This document shows, piece by piece, positions 7,249 through 14,039 of a stretch of DNA of 17,864 nt (positions are counted from its first letter, which is position 1; the number at the start of each line of letters is the position of its first letter). The position numbers were made by a program, and so were the translations under genes. The stretch is from contig JAFAEB010000089.1 of NCBI GenBank assembly GCA_023424235.1, forward strand, positions 1-17,864. Direction: 5' to 3'. The notes beneath the pieces are model-generated. The model had not been told where the DNA came from. It saw only the letters and a list, made by a program, of their open reading frames with translations, and did no database searches. This stretch comes from Bacillota bacterium. GTDB taxonomy: Bacteria > Bacillota > Clostridia > Lachnospirales > Lachnospiraceae.

Positions 7249-7267
7249 TTCATTCTAATAAAATGAA
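7249..7267. promoter_or_regulatory. 19-bp palindrome, candidate Fur-family operator
   Basis: TTCATTCTA-A-TAAAATGAA is a 9-1-9 palindrome with eight of nine matching pairs. It lies 37 bp before the fur start and covers the putative -10 element (7252-7257). The 7-1-7 geometry and A+T-rich arms resemble Fur/Per/Zur boxes, though the bases do not match the classical TGATAATnATTATCA well. Confidence 0.5.
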
Positions 7268-7280
7268 TTGCACTTATAAA
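7252..7280 (-). promoter_or_regulatory. Probable fur promoter
   Basis: On the minus strand, TTTATA (7280-7275) and TAGAAT (7257-7252) are 17 nt apart. The -10 lies inside the palindrome at 7249-7267, so a bound repressor would block RNA polymerase. The -35 is a weak match. Confidence 0.45.
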
Positions 7281-7333
7281 AAATCTATTTTAATTATCTG
7301 TAACGTAATCAAACGGTTATTTCTATTTCTTAA

Positions 7334-7606
7334 CTATTCTAGATCAATGTCCTCTAATAATTCAGCAAATATTTTACCGATTAATTCTAATTCATTTTCA
7401 TCTTCTACAATATCATATACGGAAGCTTCTTCCTCTTCACTAGATGTATCTTTTAAGATATATGCATTTCCTTCTTGGGCATCTTCTAGAGCATCTGTTA
7501 CAAGAATATAGGAAATACCATTTAACTTAGTTTGCTCTAATATTTGGAATTCTACTTCTTCATTCTCATCCGTAGTAAAGATAACAGTATTCTTACTATT
7601 TCTCAT
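7334..7606 (-). CDS. DUF1292 family protein (YrzB-like)
   Basis: A small, very acidic 90-aa protein of unknown function. It begins as a beta-rich domain (NTVIFTTDENEEVEFQIL, ISYILVTDA) and carries an acidic stretch (SSEEEEASVYDIVEDENELE, about 55-74) before an amphipathic C-terminal helix. This is the usual layout of DUF1292, whose genes follow ireB and ruvX in many Firmicutes (yrzL-yrrK-yrzB in B. subtilis). CGGAGG lies 6 nt before the ATG. It starts 35 nt after the ruvX stop, so it is the last gene of that operon; fur downstream appears to have its own promoter. There is no membrane segment or cysteine motif. Confidence 0.85.
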   Translation of the reverse strand: MRNSKNTVIFTTDENEEVEFQILEQTKLNGISYILVTDALEDAQEGNAYILKDTSSEEEEASVYDIVEDENELELIGKIFAELLEDIDLE

Positions 7607-7641
7607 TTTAGTCCTCCGTAATATTTATACGTAATTTACAT

Positions 7642-8112
7642 TTACGTATTGTTTTCATCTAACATATCCAAATTTAATTCATTTTTCTTTTTAAAACTTA
7701 ACATATCAAGATAACCTTGTAATATTAGTACTGCAGCTAATTTATCTACTACTTTACTTTTTTCTTTGTAATTTAAATCAAACAGATCTAAGGTATTGTT
7801 TGCTGCAACTGTAGTTAATCTCTCATCCCAAAGTACAACCTCTAAACCAGTTCTTTTTCTAAGCTTTTCAGCAAATTCTTCAGACTTAATTGCTCGTGCT
7901 CCAATGGTATTATTCATATTTTTAGGATATCCTAATACAATAAGTTCAACCTTATATTCCTTTATTAATTCTTCTATTCTAGCCAATGTTTGGCGTAGTT
8001 TTGTTTCATCTTTTCGACGGATTGTTTCAATCCCTTGTGCTGTAATCATTAGTTCGTCACTAATTGCAACTCCTACAGTTACGGAACCATAATCAAGCCC
8101 CATTATTCTCAT
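7642..8112 (-). CDS. ruvX: Holliday junction resolvase-like RNase H-fold protein RuvX/YqgF
   Basis: RuvX/YqgF has an RNase H-like fold. It has been linked both to Holliday junction resolution and to 5' processing of pre-16S rRNA. The product of the preferred start is 156 aa, close to the family norm. It has the opening strand MRIMGLDYGSVTVGVAISD with catalytic Asp7, then VLGYPKN (59-65), DERLTT (96-101) with Glu97, and VVDKLAAVLIL with Asp123. A longer frame begins at 8142, but AATGGAGA lies about 5 nt before the ATG at 8112 and the family starts at this point, so 8112 is chosen. An 8-bp hairpin with a 2-nt bulge (8131-8153) precedes this site. ireB is 107 nt upstream and the DUF1292 gene 35 nt downstream. 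Confidence 0.9.
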   Translation of the reverse strand: MRIMGLDYGSVTVGVAISDELMITAQGIETIRRKDETKLRQTLARIEELIKEYKVELIVLGYPKNMNNTIGARAIKSEEFAEKLRKRTGLEVVLWDERLTTVAANNTLDLFDLNYKEKSKVVDKLAAVLILQGYLDMLSFKKKNELNLDMLDENNT

Positions 8113-8219
8113 AAAAATCTCCATTCTGCTGATATTACCCAATATGGGATATCAGTACAATAATTACAAAGCGCTCGCTAACTCTTAAAGCCTCACTTTG
8201 TTTTTTCGTATTGGTAAGG

Positions 8220-8480
8220 TTACACTAGATTACGATTAATATAGTCATTTAGCAGTTCTTCAAGTATTTCATCTCTCTCAACCTTCATAATTAAGCTTCT
8301 TGCCCCATTATGGTTTGTTATGTAGGTTGGATCACCTGACATGACATATCCTACAATTTGATTAACAGGATTGTAACCTTTTTCTGTCATTGCTTTATAA
8401 ACAGTAGATATAATATCTTTAACTGATAATTCGTTTTCTTTTTGTACCTTAAAATATTGTGTATTGTTAAATTCCTGCAT
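8220..8480 (-). CDS. ireB: IreB family regulatory phosphoprotein (UPF0297/YrzL)
   Basis: IreB of Enterococcus faecalis is a small dimeric protein phosphorylated by the PASTA-domain Ser/Thr kinase IreK, and it influences cell-wall stress and cephalosporin resistance. The 86-aa product is full length and carries the family core GYNPVNQIVGYVMSGDPTYI (about 35-54) and NGARSLIMK. Thr7 is in the position of one of the two threonines phosphorylated in E. faecalis; the other, at residue 4, is Phe here. No kinase gene is in the window. AAAGG lies 10 nt before the ATG and a good promoter is just upstream. It heads the ireB-ruvX-DUF1292 group. Confidence 0.92.
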   Translation of the reverse strand: MQEFNNTQYFKVQKENELSVKDIISTVYKAMTEKGYNPVNQIVGYVMSGDPTYITNHNGARSLIMKVERDEILEELLNDYINRNLV

Positions 8481-8533
8481 ATCATCACGCCCTTTACTCG
8501 CCTAATTAATCTTCGCACAAAGTATTTATATAT

Positions 8534-8562
8534 ATAATAATATAAATTTTCAAAAATATCAA
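8534..8562 (-). promoter_or_regulatory. sigmaA-type promoter for ireB-ruvX-DUF1292
   Basis: TTGATA (8562-8557) and TATTAT (8539-8534) on the minus strand have a 17-nt spacer. The -35 overlaps the mtaB stop codon (8561-8559), so no terminator fits between mtaB and ireB, and mtaB readthrough may also feed this operon. Confidence 0.65.
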
Positions 8563-9935
8563 TCCATTATTTCACAGAACATTATATCTTTGTTAAGAAG
8601 ACCTAGTACTTTCACATTTACAACTTCATTAGTATAATCTTTTTCTGATTCAAAACCTAATTTAACATATCTTTCATTATGCCCAGTTTGATAAACCTTA
8701 CCATTTAATTCTACAGATTCTTCAATTAATACCTTTTCTATACTGCCAATAAAACCTTCTTTATAAGCATATGACATATCTTTTTCAAGTTCCATTAACT
8801 GATTACTTCTATCAGTTTTAATTTCGTCTTTTACCTGCTCCTTCATCGTTGCAGCTTTTGTTCCTTTACGAATGGAATACTTAAAAATATGCATTGATGC
8901 AAAGTTTACTGTGTCAACAAACTCCTTTGTTTCAAGGAATTCTTCTTCTGTTTCACCAGGAAAACCTACAATAACATCGGTAGTTATTGCTGGGTTTTTA
9001 AAGTATTTTCTTAACAGATTACATTTTTCTAAATACTCTGTAGCATTATATCTACGATTCATACGTTTTAATGTAGCATTGGAACCACTTTGTAGCGATA
9101 AATGGAAATGCGGACATAACTTATCATTACTGGATAGAGTCTTAACGAATTTTTCAGTAATTATTCTTGGTTCTAAGGAACCGAGACGAATACGCATAAG
9201 TCCATCTATTGTACTTAATTCTACAATTAAATTTAAAAGGTTATGCTCCATGTTTAGAGCATCCTCTGTAAACTCGTCTTTATTATTAAAATCAACACCA
9301 TAGGATGATAAGTGAATACCAGTTAAAACAATCTCTTTATAGCCTTGAGCTACAAGTGATTTAACTTCTTTCATTACATCATCTTCTCTTCTACTTCTTA
9401 CTCTACCTCTTGCATATGGTATGATGCAATAAGAGCAGAATTGATTACATCCATCTTGTATTTTTATATATGCTCTCGTTTTTTCTGCTACGGATTCAAT
9501 TGATAATTCTTCATACTCTGTCTCTTTATTGATATCAATAATGGTATCAATTAGAGTCTCTCCATAAACATACTCCTTTAAAATGTGAATAATATCCTTT
9601 TTTCTATTATTCCCAATTACTATGTCTATGGCTTCATCTTCTTTTAAAACTTCTCCTGCAGCTTGAGCATAACAACCAACTGCAACTACTATAGCATGCT
9701 CATTTAGTTTACGAGCTTTATGTAGCATTTGTCTTGATTTACGATCTGCAATATTGGTTACGGTACATGTATTTATAACATAAACATCTGCTTTTTCTGA
9801 GAAATCTACTACTGTAAAATCCTCATCCTCAAAAAGCTTCTTGATGGCTTCGGTTTCATAGGAATTAACCTTACATCCTAAAGTTAAAAATGCTACGGAA
9901 TTTAGTGTATTAACTCCACTTTCAATTAAACTCAT
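8559..9935 (-). CDS. mtaB: tRNA (N6-L-threonylcarbamoyladenosine37-C2)-methylthiotransferase
   Basis: MtaB is a radical-SAM methylthiotransferase that turns t6A37 into ms2t6A37 in ANN-decoding tRNAs. The 458-aa protein has all three domains. The N-terminal UPF0004 domain holds Cys21 (LGCKVN), Cys57 (NTCTVT) and Cys88 (GCYAQ), which bind the auxiliary 4Fe-4S cluster. The radical-SAM CxxxCxxC motif is Cys163, Cys167, Cys170 (GCNQFCSYC). A C-terminal TRAM-like domain follows from about residue 390. The LGCKVNSYE and ARGRVRSR motifs favour MtaB (YqeV) over MiaB or RimO. AAAGGA precedes the ATG at 9935, and a near-consensus promoter lies at 9965-9993. In Bacillus mtaB directly follows rsmE; here the nifS-thiI pair and the HPr-like gene intervene. 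Confidence 0.93.
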   Translation of the reverse strand: MSLIESGVNTLNSVAFLTLGCKVNSYETEAIKKLFEDEDFTVVDFSEKADVYVINTCTVTNIADRKSRQMLHKARKLNEHAIVVAVGCYAQAAGEVLKEDEAIDIVIGNNRKKDIIHILKEYVYGETLIDTIIDINKETEYEELSIESVAEKTRAYIKIQDGCNQFCSYCIIPYARGRVRSRREDDVMKEVKSLVAQGYKEIVLTGIHLSSYGVDFNNKDEFTEDALNMEHNLLNLIVELSTIDGLMRIRLGSLEPRIITEKFVKTLSSNDKLCPHFHLSLQSGSNATLKRMNRRYNATEYLEKCNLLRKYFKNPAITTDVIVGFPGETEEEFLETKEFVDTVNFASMHIFKYSIRKGTKAATMKEQVKDEIKTDRSNQLMELEKDMSYAYKEGFIGSIEKVLIEESVELNGKVYQTGHNERYVKLGFESEKDYTNEVVNVKVLGLLNKDIMFCEIMD

Positions 9936-9964
9936 TTTATTCCTTTCTATACATCATTTTAGCT

Positions 9965-9993
9965 ATTATATCCGTTATCAATATTTTCGTCAA
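9965..9993 (-). promoter_or_regulatory. Near-consensus sigmaA promoter for mtaB
   Basis: TTGACG (9993-9988), a 17-nt spacer and a perfect TATAAT (9970-9965) on the minus strand. The start would be near 9958, giving a short leader of about 22 nt. It is the best promoter match in the window and is divergent from that of the HPr-like gene. Confidence 0.8.
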
Positions 9994-10066
9994 ATTATAC
10001 ATAGGGATAAGCCGCCTTTTCGTGTTTTCTGTCATTGTTTATTGGCATTTTTATTTACTTTGTATA

Positions 10067-10095
10067 TTGACTTTTAAATTGGTAACTTGTAGTAT
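10067..10095 (+). promoter_or_regulatory. Promoter for the HPr-like gene
   Basis: TTGACT (10067-10072), a 17-nt spacer and TAGTAT (10090-10095). A TATAAC at 10095-10100 would be too far from this -35. The start lies near 10102, about 52 nt before the ATG. Confidence 0.55.
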
Positions 10096-10153
10096 ATAAC
10101 TGTAAGAAAGATAGTTATAACTGTCCTAAAAATTAATAAAGGAGGAGTACTAT

Positions 10154-10387
10154 ATGAAAACAGTAAAAATCTCTCTTAATTCAATTGATAAGGTTAAAGC
10201 TTTTGTAAATGACGTTACAAAATTTGACTCTGATTTCGATTTAGTTTCTGGCAGATACGTAATTGATGCTAAATCCATCATGGGTATCTTCAGTTTAGAT
10301 TTATCTAAACCTATTAACTTAAACATTCACAATGAAGATTCTGTAGATAGTATTTTAAACATTCTAAAACCTTATATTGTTGAATAA
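10154..10387 (+). CDS. HPr-like protein lacking the phosphorylatable histidine
   Basis: The 77-aa product aligns with the PTS phosphocarrier HPr, which is about 85-88 aa. The best-kept part is DAKSIMGIFSLDLSK (residues 38-52), the counterpart of HPr LKSIMGVMSLGIAK. Ser41 here equals the regulatory Ser46 that HPr kinase phosphorylates. The active-site segment around His15 (GIHARPA) is replaced by SIDKVKA, with no His anywhere before residue 59. It therefore cannot pass phosphate from enzyme I to sugar permeases in the usual way. This recalls Bacillus Crh, which also lacks His15 and acts only through Ser46 as a CcpA cofactor. A regulatory role is inferred; a degenerate paralogue is the alternative. 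AGGAGGAG lies 6 nt before the ATG, and the gene has its own promoter and terminator. It is the only plus-strand gene here. Confidence 0.8.
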   Translation: MKTVKISLNSIDKVKAFVNDVTKFDSDFDLVSGRYVIDAKSIMGIFSLDLSKPINLNIHNEDSVDSILNILKPYIVE

Positions 10388-10414
10388 TTATAATAATTTG
10401 ATATTGTTACTTAT

Positions 10415-10442
10415 AGGGATACACTAATGTATCCCTGTTTTT
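10415..10442 (+). terminator. Rho-independent terminator of the HPr-like gene
   Basis: AGGGATACA and TGTATCCCT form a perfect 9-bp stem with a CTAA loop, followed by GTTTTT. It lies 27 nt after the stop codon. Confidence 0.9.
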
Positions 10443-10508
10443 ATACTTATAATACCTTATACTAGAATTGATCATGTATTTAGATAAGCACTTAAACTAA
10501 AATCTATC

Positions 10509-10561
10509 AAAACTCTCCCGTAAGAGCTTACCATTCATTGGGAATAGGATCCTTACGAGAG
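10509..10561 (-). terminator. Hairpin terminator after thiI
   Basis: On the minus strand, CTCTCGTAAG (10561-10552) pairs with CTTACGGGAGAG (10524-10513), leaving a two-base bulge. The interior holds a second hairpin, CCTATTC with GAATGG. TTTT follows at 10512-10509. It begins 16 nt after the thiI stop. The 10443-10508 stretch between this and the convergent HPr-like terminator shows nothing else. Confidence 0.7.
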
Positions 10562-10577
10562 AATTCATATAAATTCA

Positions 10578-11753
10578 CTAATTTACAAACAATACTTCTT
10601 TTGTATCTAGCGCTACTTGCACCATTTCATCAATCTTTTCTTCTAAACTTCTTTCACTATGACGAATTACCTTTAGACTAGGCTTTGTTACTGGATGTTT
10701 TGCAACAAATATAGTACAACAGTCTTCATAAGGTAAAATCGAAGTTTCATAAGTGTTAATACGTAGAGCAATATCCACGATATCTTGCTTATCAAAAGCA
10801 ATTAATGGACGATATACTGGTAAAGTACATACTTCATTTGTAGCTTGAAGGCTATGAAGAGTTTGTGATGCTACCTGGCCGATACTTTCGCCTGTAATAA
10901 GTCCTAAACAGCCTGAGTCAATTGCTATTTTCTCTGCAATTTTCATCATATATCTTCTCATAATAATGGTTAACTCTTCATGAGGGCATTGCTCATAAAT
11001 ATATAATTGAATCTCAGTAAAATTAATAACATGTAATCTTATTGGTCCCGTATATCTAGAAACTAATTTTGCTAAATCCACTACTTTTTGCTTTGCTCTT
11101 TCACTTGTGTATGGTGGTGCATGGAAGTAAACCGCATCAATGCTTACACCACGTTTTGCTATCATATAACCAGCTACTGGACTATCAATTCCTCCAGACA
11201 GTAATAACATAGCTTTTCCATTGGTTCCTACAGGCATACCACCAAGTCCCATGATTACTTCTGAATATACATAGGAACGGTTTCTAACTTCAACCATAAT
11301 ACGAACAGATGGATTGTGTACGTCTACTTTTAATTCTGGAAAACGATTTAATAAATAAGAACCCATTTTTACACATATTTCAGGAGAGGTTAAAGGATAC
11401 TTTTTATCCGCTCTTTTAGCTTCCATTTTAAATGTAAAGTTTTTATCTGGGTATCTTTGTTCAACATAGTCACCTACGGCTTCTTTTAATGGCTCCCATT
11501 CAATTGTGTCCACGATCATAACAGGACATATTTGAGCGATACCAAAAACACGTTTTAGGGCTTCTACAGTTTCATCATAATCATATCCATCTGGACATTC
11601 TATATAAATTCTACCTTGTTCTTTTGTAACAAGATAATTACCTAATTCTTTTAAATTATTTTTAATTTGGTCTCTAAGTGCATTCTCAAAAATGTAACGA
11701 TTTTTACCCTTAATCCCAATTTCTGCGTATTTAATTAAAAACGCTTTGTACAT
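10578..11753 (-). CDS. thiI: tRNA 4-thiouridine synthetase ThiI, without rhodanese domain
   Basis: ThiI adenylates uridine-8 of tRNA and inserts sulfur to give s4U8; in some bacteria it also helps make the thiazole of thiamine. The 391-aa protein has an N-terminal ferredoxin-like region and a THUMP domain (to about residue 165), then the PP-loop ATPase with SGGIDSP at 186-192. It ends at the short (Bacillus/archaeal) length, without the C-terminal rhodanese domain that carries the sulfur in E. coli ThiI. The cysteine desulfurase gene just upstream (48 nt) fits direct sulfur delivery, as with NifZ-ThiI in B. subtilis. Cys265 and the Cys-Cys pair in YEDCCTIFV (about 343-344) are candidate sulfur-handling residues. 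AGAGG lies 5 nt before the ATG. Confidence 0.93.
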   Translation of the reverse strand: MYKAFLIKYAEIGIKGKNRYIFENALRDQIKNNLKELGNYLVTKEQGRIYIECPDGYDYDETVEALKRVFGIAQICPVMIVDTIEWEPLKEAVGDYVEQRYPDKNFTFKMEAKRADKKYPLTSPEICVKMGSYLLNRFPELKVDVHNPSVRIMVEVRNRSYVYSEVIMGLGGMPVGTNGKAMLLLSGGIDSPVAGYMIAKRGVSIDAVYFHAPPYTSERAKQKVVDLAKLVSRYTGPIRLHVINFTEIQLYIYEQCPHEELTIIMRRYMMKIAEKIAIDSGCLGLITGESIGQVASQTLHSLQATNEVCTLPVYRPLIAFDKQDIVDIALRINTYETSILPYEDCCTIFVAKHPVTKPSLKVIRHSERSLEEKIDEMVQVALDTKEVLFVN

Positions 11754-11801
11754 AACGACCTCTTTTCTGTATCATAGGCAAATGCCTTAACTTATTATTA
11801 T

Positions 11802-12962
11802 CTAGTGTCTAGTATACCTTCTAAGCATTGGTATTATTTCCTTTAAGCAATGAACTGCATACTTAATTTCCTCTATCGTAGTAAAACATGAAAAACTAAA
11901 TCGAATCGTAGAATCTAATAATTTTTCATCTAATTCTATCGCCTTTAATGTGCCACTTAAGCTTGGATGATTGGAAGCACAGGCAGAACCCGAGGATACA
12001 TAAACTCCTTTATCTTCAAGAGCATGTAGTAATACTTCACTTTTTATCCCTTGAAAACTTACACTAAGAATATGTGGTGCTGTATCGTAGATAGAATCTC
12101 CTACACCATTTATGCTAACACCCTCCATATCTTTAATTAATTCAATAAAGGTTTCTTTACATTCATACAAATGGTCTTTTTTTTCTTCGTGATTTGAATA
12201 TATTTCTTTCACTGCTTGACCAATTCCAGCAATTCCTGGTACATTCTCAGTTCCAGAACGCATGCCTTTTTGCTGTCCACCGCCATGTATAATAGGCTTA
12301 ATTTTTAACTTATCCTTAATATATAAAACACCTATCCCTTTAGGTCCATGTATTTTATGTCCACTAATAGATAGCATATCAATATTTTCTCTTCTTGGAT
12401 AAATTTGATATTTACCATATGCTTGAATACCGTCTACATGAAATATGGTATTAGAATTATTTTCTTTTATACGTCTTCCAATTTCACTAATTGCTTGAAC
12501 AGAACCTAATTCATTATTAACATACATAATCGACACAAGAATTGTATCCTGACATATTGCATCTAATAATTCATCCATTCGAACTTGTCCCATCTTATCA
12601 ACAGACAAGTAGGTAACTCTAAATCCATTCTCTTCTAGATAAAACAATGGATTATGTACCGAAGGGTGCTCAATCTTTGTTGTTATAATGTGATTACCAC
12701 TTCGTTTGTTTGCTAGTGCCGCTCCAATAAGTGCTAAATTATTGGATTCTGTACCTCCTGAAGTAAATACAATTTCTTTTGCATCTACTTTAAGACTCTT
12801 TGCTATCAACTCTTTTGCATCTTTTATATATTTCTCAGCATCAACTCCCAATTGATGCATGGAAGAAGGATTTCCAAAATGTGAGGTAAAGGTTTCAATC
12901 ATAATATCCTTTACACTATCAAATACCTTTGTTGTAGCAGCATTATCTAAATATGCTTCCAT
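11802..12962 (-). CDS. NifS/IscS-type cysteine desulfurase, probable sulfur donor to ThiI
   Basis: A fold-type-I PLP enzyme that removes sulfur from cysteine, leaving a persulfide for transfer. Numbering from the ATG at 12962 (386 aa): YLDNAATT at 4-11, the PLP-stacking His99 (EHPSV), the PLP Lys203 (SGHKIHGPKG), and the active Cys328 in SSGSACAS (323-330), which places it in the long-loop NifS/IscS group rather than the SufS group. A TTG 12 nt upstream could extend the frame to MELRM, but GGAG overlaps that codon and sits 6 nt before the ATG, so ATG is chosen. The gene follows rsmE by 36 nt and precedes thiI by 48 nt. No IscU, SufU or IscR gene is nearby, so a dedicated role in tRNA thiolation (like B. 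subtilis NifZ) is likelier than general Fe-S assembly. Confidence 0.93.
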   Translation of the reverse strand: MEAYLDNAATTKVFDSVKDIMIETFTSHFGNPSSMHQLGVDAEKYIKDAKELIAKSLKVDAKEIVFTSGGTESNNLALIGAALANKRSGNHIITTKIEHPSVHNPLFYLEENGFRVTYLSVDKMGQVRMDELLDAICQDTILVSIMYVNNELGSVQAISEIGRRIKENNSNTIFHVDGIQAYGKYQIYPRRENIDMLSISGHKIHGPKGIGVLYIKDKLKIKPIIHGGGQQKGMRSGTENVPGIAGIGQAVKEIYSNHEEKKDHLYECKETFIELIKDMEGVSINGVGDSIYDTAPHILSVSFQGIKSEVLLHALEDKGVYVSSGSACASNHPSLSGTLKAIELDEKLLDSTIRFSFSCFTTIEEIKYAVHCLKEIIPMLRRYTRH

Positions 12963-12998
12963 TCTTAACTCCAATCTATCATTTACAAATAAAACTAG

Positions 12999-13739
12999 CT
13001 ATTCTTCCATATTTAGCATTATCATTGATAATATAGCAAGACCTGCTGTTTCTGTTCTAAGAATTCTCTTCCCTAAGGTTATTGGCGTTACACCATTTGA
13101 AGAAGCTAGGTTTATTTCCTCTTCCTCAAATCCACCTTCTGGCCCGATAAATATTCCTACCGAATTTGTAGCTTCAATACGTTGGATTAACTCCTTTGTT
13201 TTAGACATATTCTCAGCGTTTTCATAAGGAATTACACTAATATTCATGTTTTTACTGTATAATACAGCTTCTTTAAAATTCATTGTGTCTTTAATTATTG
13301 GTATAATACCACGACCGGACTGCTTCGCTGCACTTGTAGCAATTGCTTGCCATCGTTCAAGTTTTTTCAGTTCTTTTTTTCTATCTTCTAATTTAACAAC
13401 CGTTCTTTTTGTCATGACTGGAATAATCTCATAAACACCTAATTCAACAGCTTTCTGAATAATAAGTTCCATCTTATCTTTCTTAGGAATACCTTGAAAT
13501 AAATATAACTTTCCCTTTAATTCAGTGTCTGTTTCTTTAGATTCTTTAATAAAAGCGACTACCTCATCATTGCATTCACTCTCTATTATACAATAGAAGT
13601 CACTTCCTTGTCCATTACTAATTACTATTTTCTCTCCTACCTTCATTCGTAACACATTTCTTATGTGATTTACATCTGGTCCAGTTATATGAATTCTATC
13701 ATTATTTATTTGATTATTTTCAACATAAAATCGATTCAT
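12999..13739 (-). CDS. rsmE: 16S rRNA (uracil1498-N3)-methyltransferase
   Basis: RsmE methylates U1498 of 16S rRNA near the decoding site. It is a SPOUT enzyme with a trefoil-knot SAM site. The 246-aa protein has an N-terminal PUA-like domain (to about residue 70; HIRNVLRMKVGE at 25-36) and the SPOUT signatures FIGPEGGF (197-204) and LGKRILRTETA (222-232). AAAGG lies 10 nt before the ATG. The place after dnaK-dnaJ-prmA is the same as in Bacillus (yqeU), but a 300-nt gap with two terminator-like hairpins separates it from prmA, so it is probably transcribed from its own promoter. Confidence 0.95.
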   Translation of the reverse strand: MNRFYVENNQINNDRIHITGPDVNHIRNVLRMKVGEKIVISNGQGSDFYCIIESECNDEVVAFIKESKETDTELKGKLYLFQGIPKKDKMELIIQKAVELGVYEIIPVMTKRTVVKLEDRKKELKKLERWQAIATSAAKQSGRGIIPIIKDTMNFKEAVLYSKNMNISVIPYENAENMSKTKELIQRIEATNSVGIFIGPEGGFEEEEINLASSNGVTPITLGKRILRTETAGLAILSMIMLNMEE

Positions 13740-13876
13740 AAGAGTTCAGCCTTTCTTTTTTTATTCGATCAATAACAATTATTTTCCTTAAATTATTCGA
13801 ATCAAATAGATAAATAATGATTGGAATAATATCTATTATTACCTTATCTAAAATCTTTTAAATATACGACAGCCCA

Positions 13877-13909
13877 TAATAAAAACCTTACCATACATAA
13901 TGATAAGGT
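13877..13909 (-). terminator. Terminator-like hairpin in the rsmE leader
   Basis: On the minus strand ACCTTATCAT (13909-13900) pairs with ATGGTAAGGT (13894-13885), nine of ten, with a 5-nt loop, followed by TTTTATTAT. It lies just downstream of the extended -10 element, so transcripts from there would meet it within about 50 nt. A third segment, GATAAGGT (13848-13841), can also pair perfectly with the 5' arm. It is either an attenuator or a backup terminator for prmA. Confidence 0.6.
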
Positions 13910-13930
13910 CTATATCCTTAATTCTTGCAT

Positions 13931-13939
13931 ATTATAACA
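13931..13939 (-). promoter_or_regulatory. Extended -10 promoter, probable start of rsmE-nifS-thiI
   Basis: TGTTATAAT on the minus strand (13939-13931) is a perfect TGnTATAAT extended -10 element; no good -35 is visible. Transcription would start near 13924. The rest of the 13740-14039 gap holds the two hairpins listed and otherwise featureless A+T-rich sequence. Confidence 0.5.
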
Positions 13940-14000
13940 TGTTTCAATAAAAATTTATAGTATTATAGAAAAAGTTTTAAGCTATTATGTTTCGATAAGC

Positions 14001-14031
14001 AAAAATAAACGGTTCCTAGATAGGAACCGTA
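14001..14031 (-). terminator. Terminator after prmA
   Basis: ACGGTTCCTA and TAGGAACCGT form a 10-bp perfect inverted repeat with almost no spacer, so the innermost pairs form the loop. On the minus strand it is followed by TTATTTTT; on the plus strand by ATTTTTA, so it could work both ways. It lies 9 nt after the prmA stop. Confidence 0.85.
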
Positions 14032-14039
14032 TTTTTACT

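Noticed and set aside
8113..8142. Upstream ATG extending RuvX by ten residues
   Set aside because: No ribosome binding site precedes it, the extra residues are absent from the family, and the ATG at 8112 has AATGGAGA at good spacing.
8167..8206. Possible plus-strand terminator CAAAG...CTTTG-TTTTTT between ireB and ruvX
   Set aside because: The stem is only 5 bp around a 24-nt poorly paired interior, and no plus-strand gene ends there.
8872..9303. 143-aa plus-strand open frame inside mtaB
   Set aside because: It is fully antisense to a well-conserved gene, has no recognisable domain and no ribosome binding site evidence. The same holds for other antisense frames, for example in dnaK, rsmE, prmA and ruvX.
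9994..10066. Riboswitch or leader RNA between mtaB and the HPr-like gene
   Set aside because: The stretch lies between two divergent promoters, outside both predicted transcripts, and shows no stable conserved fold.
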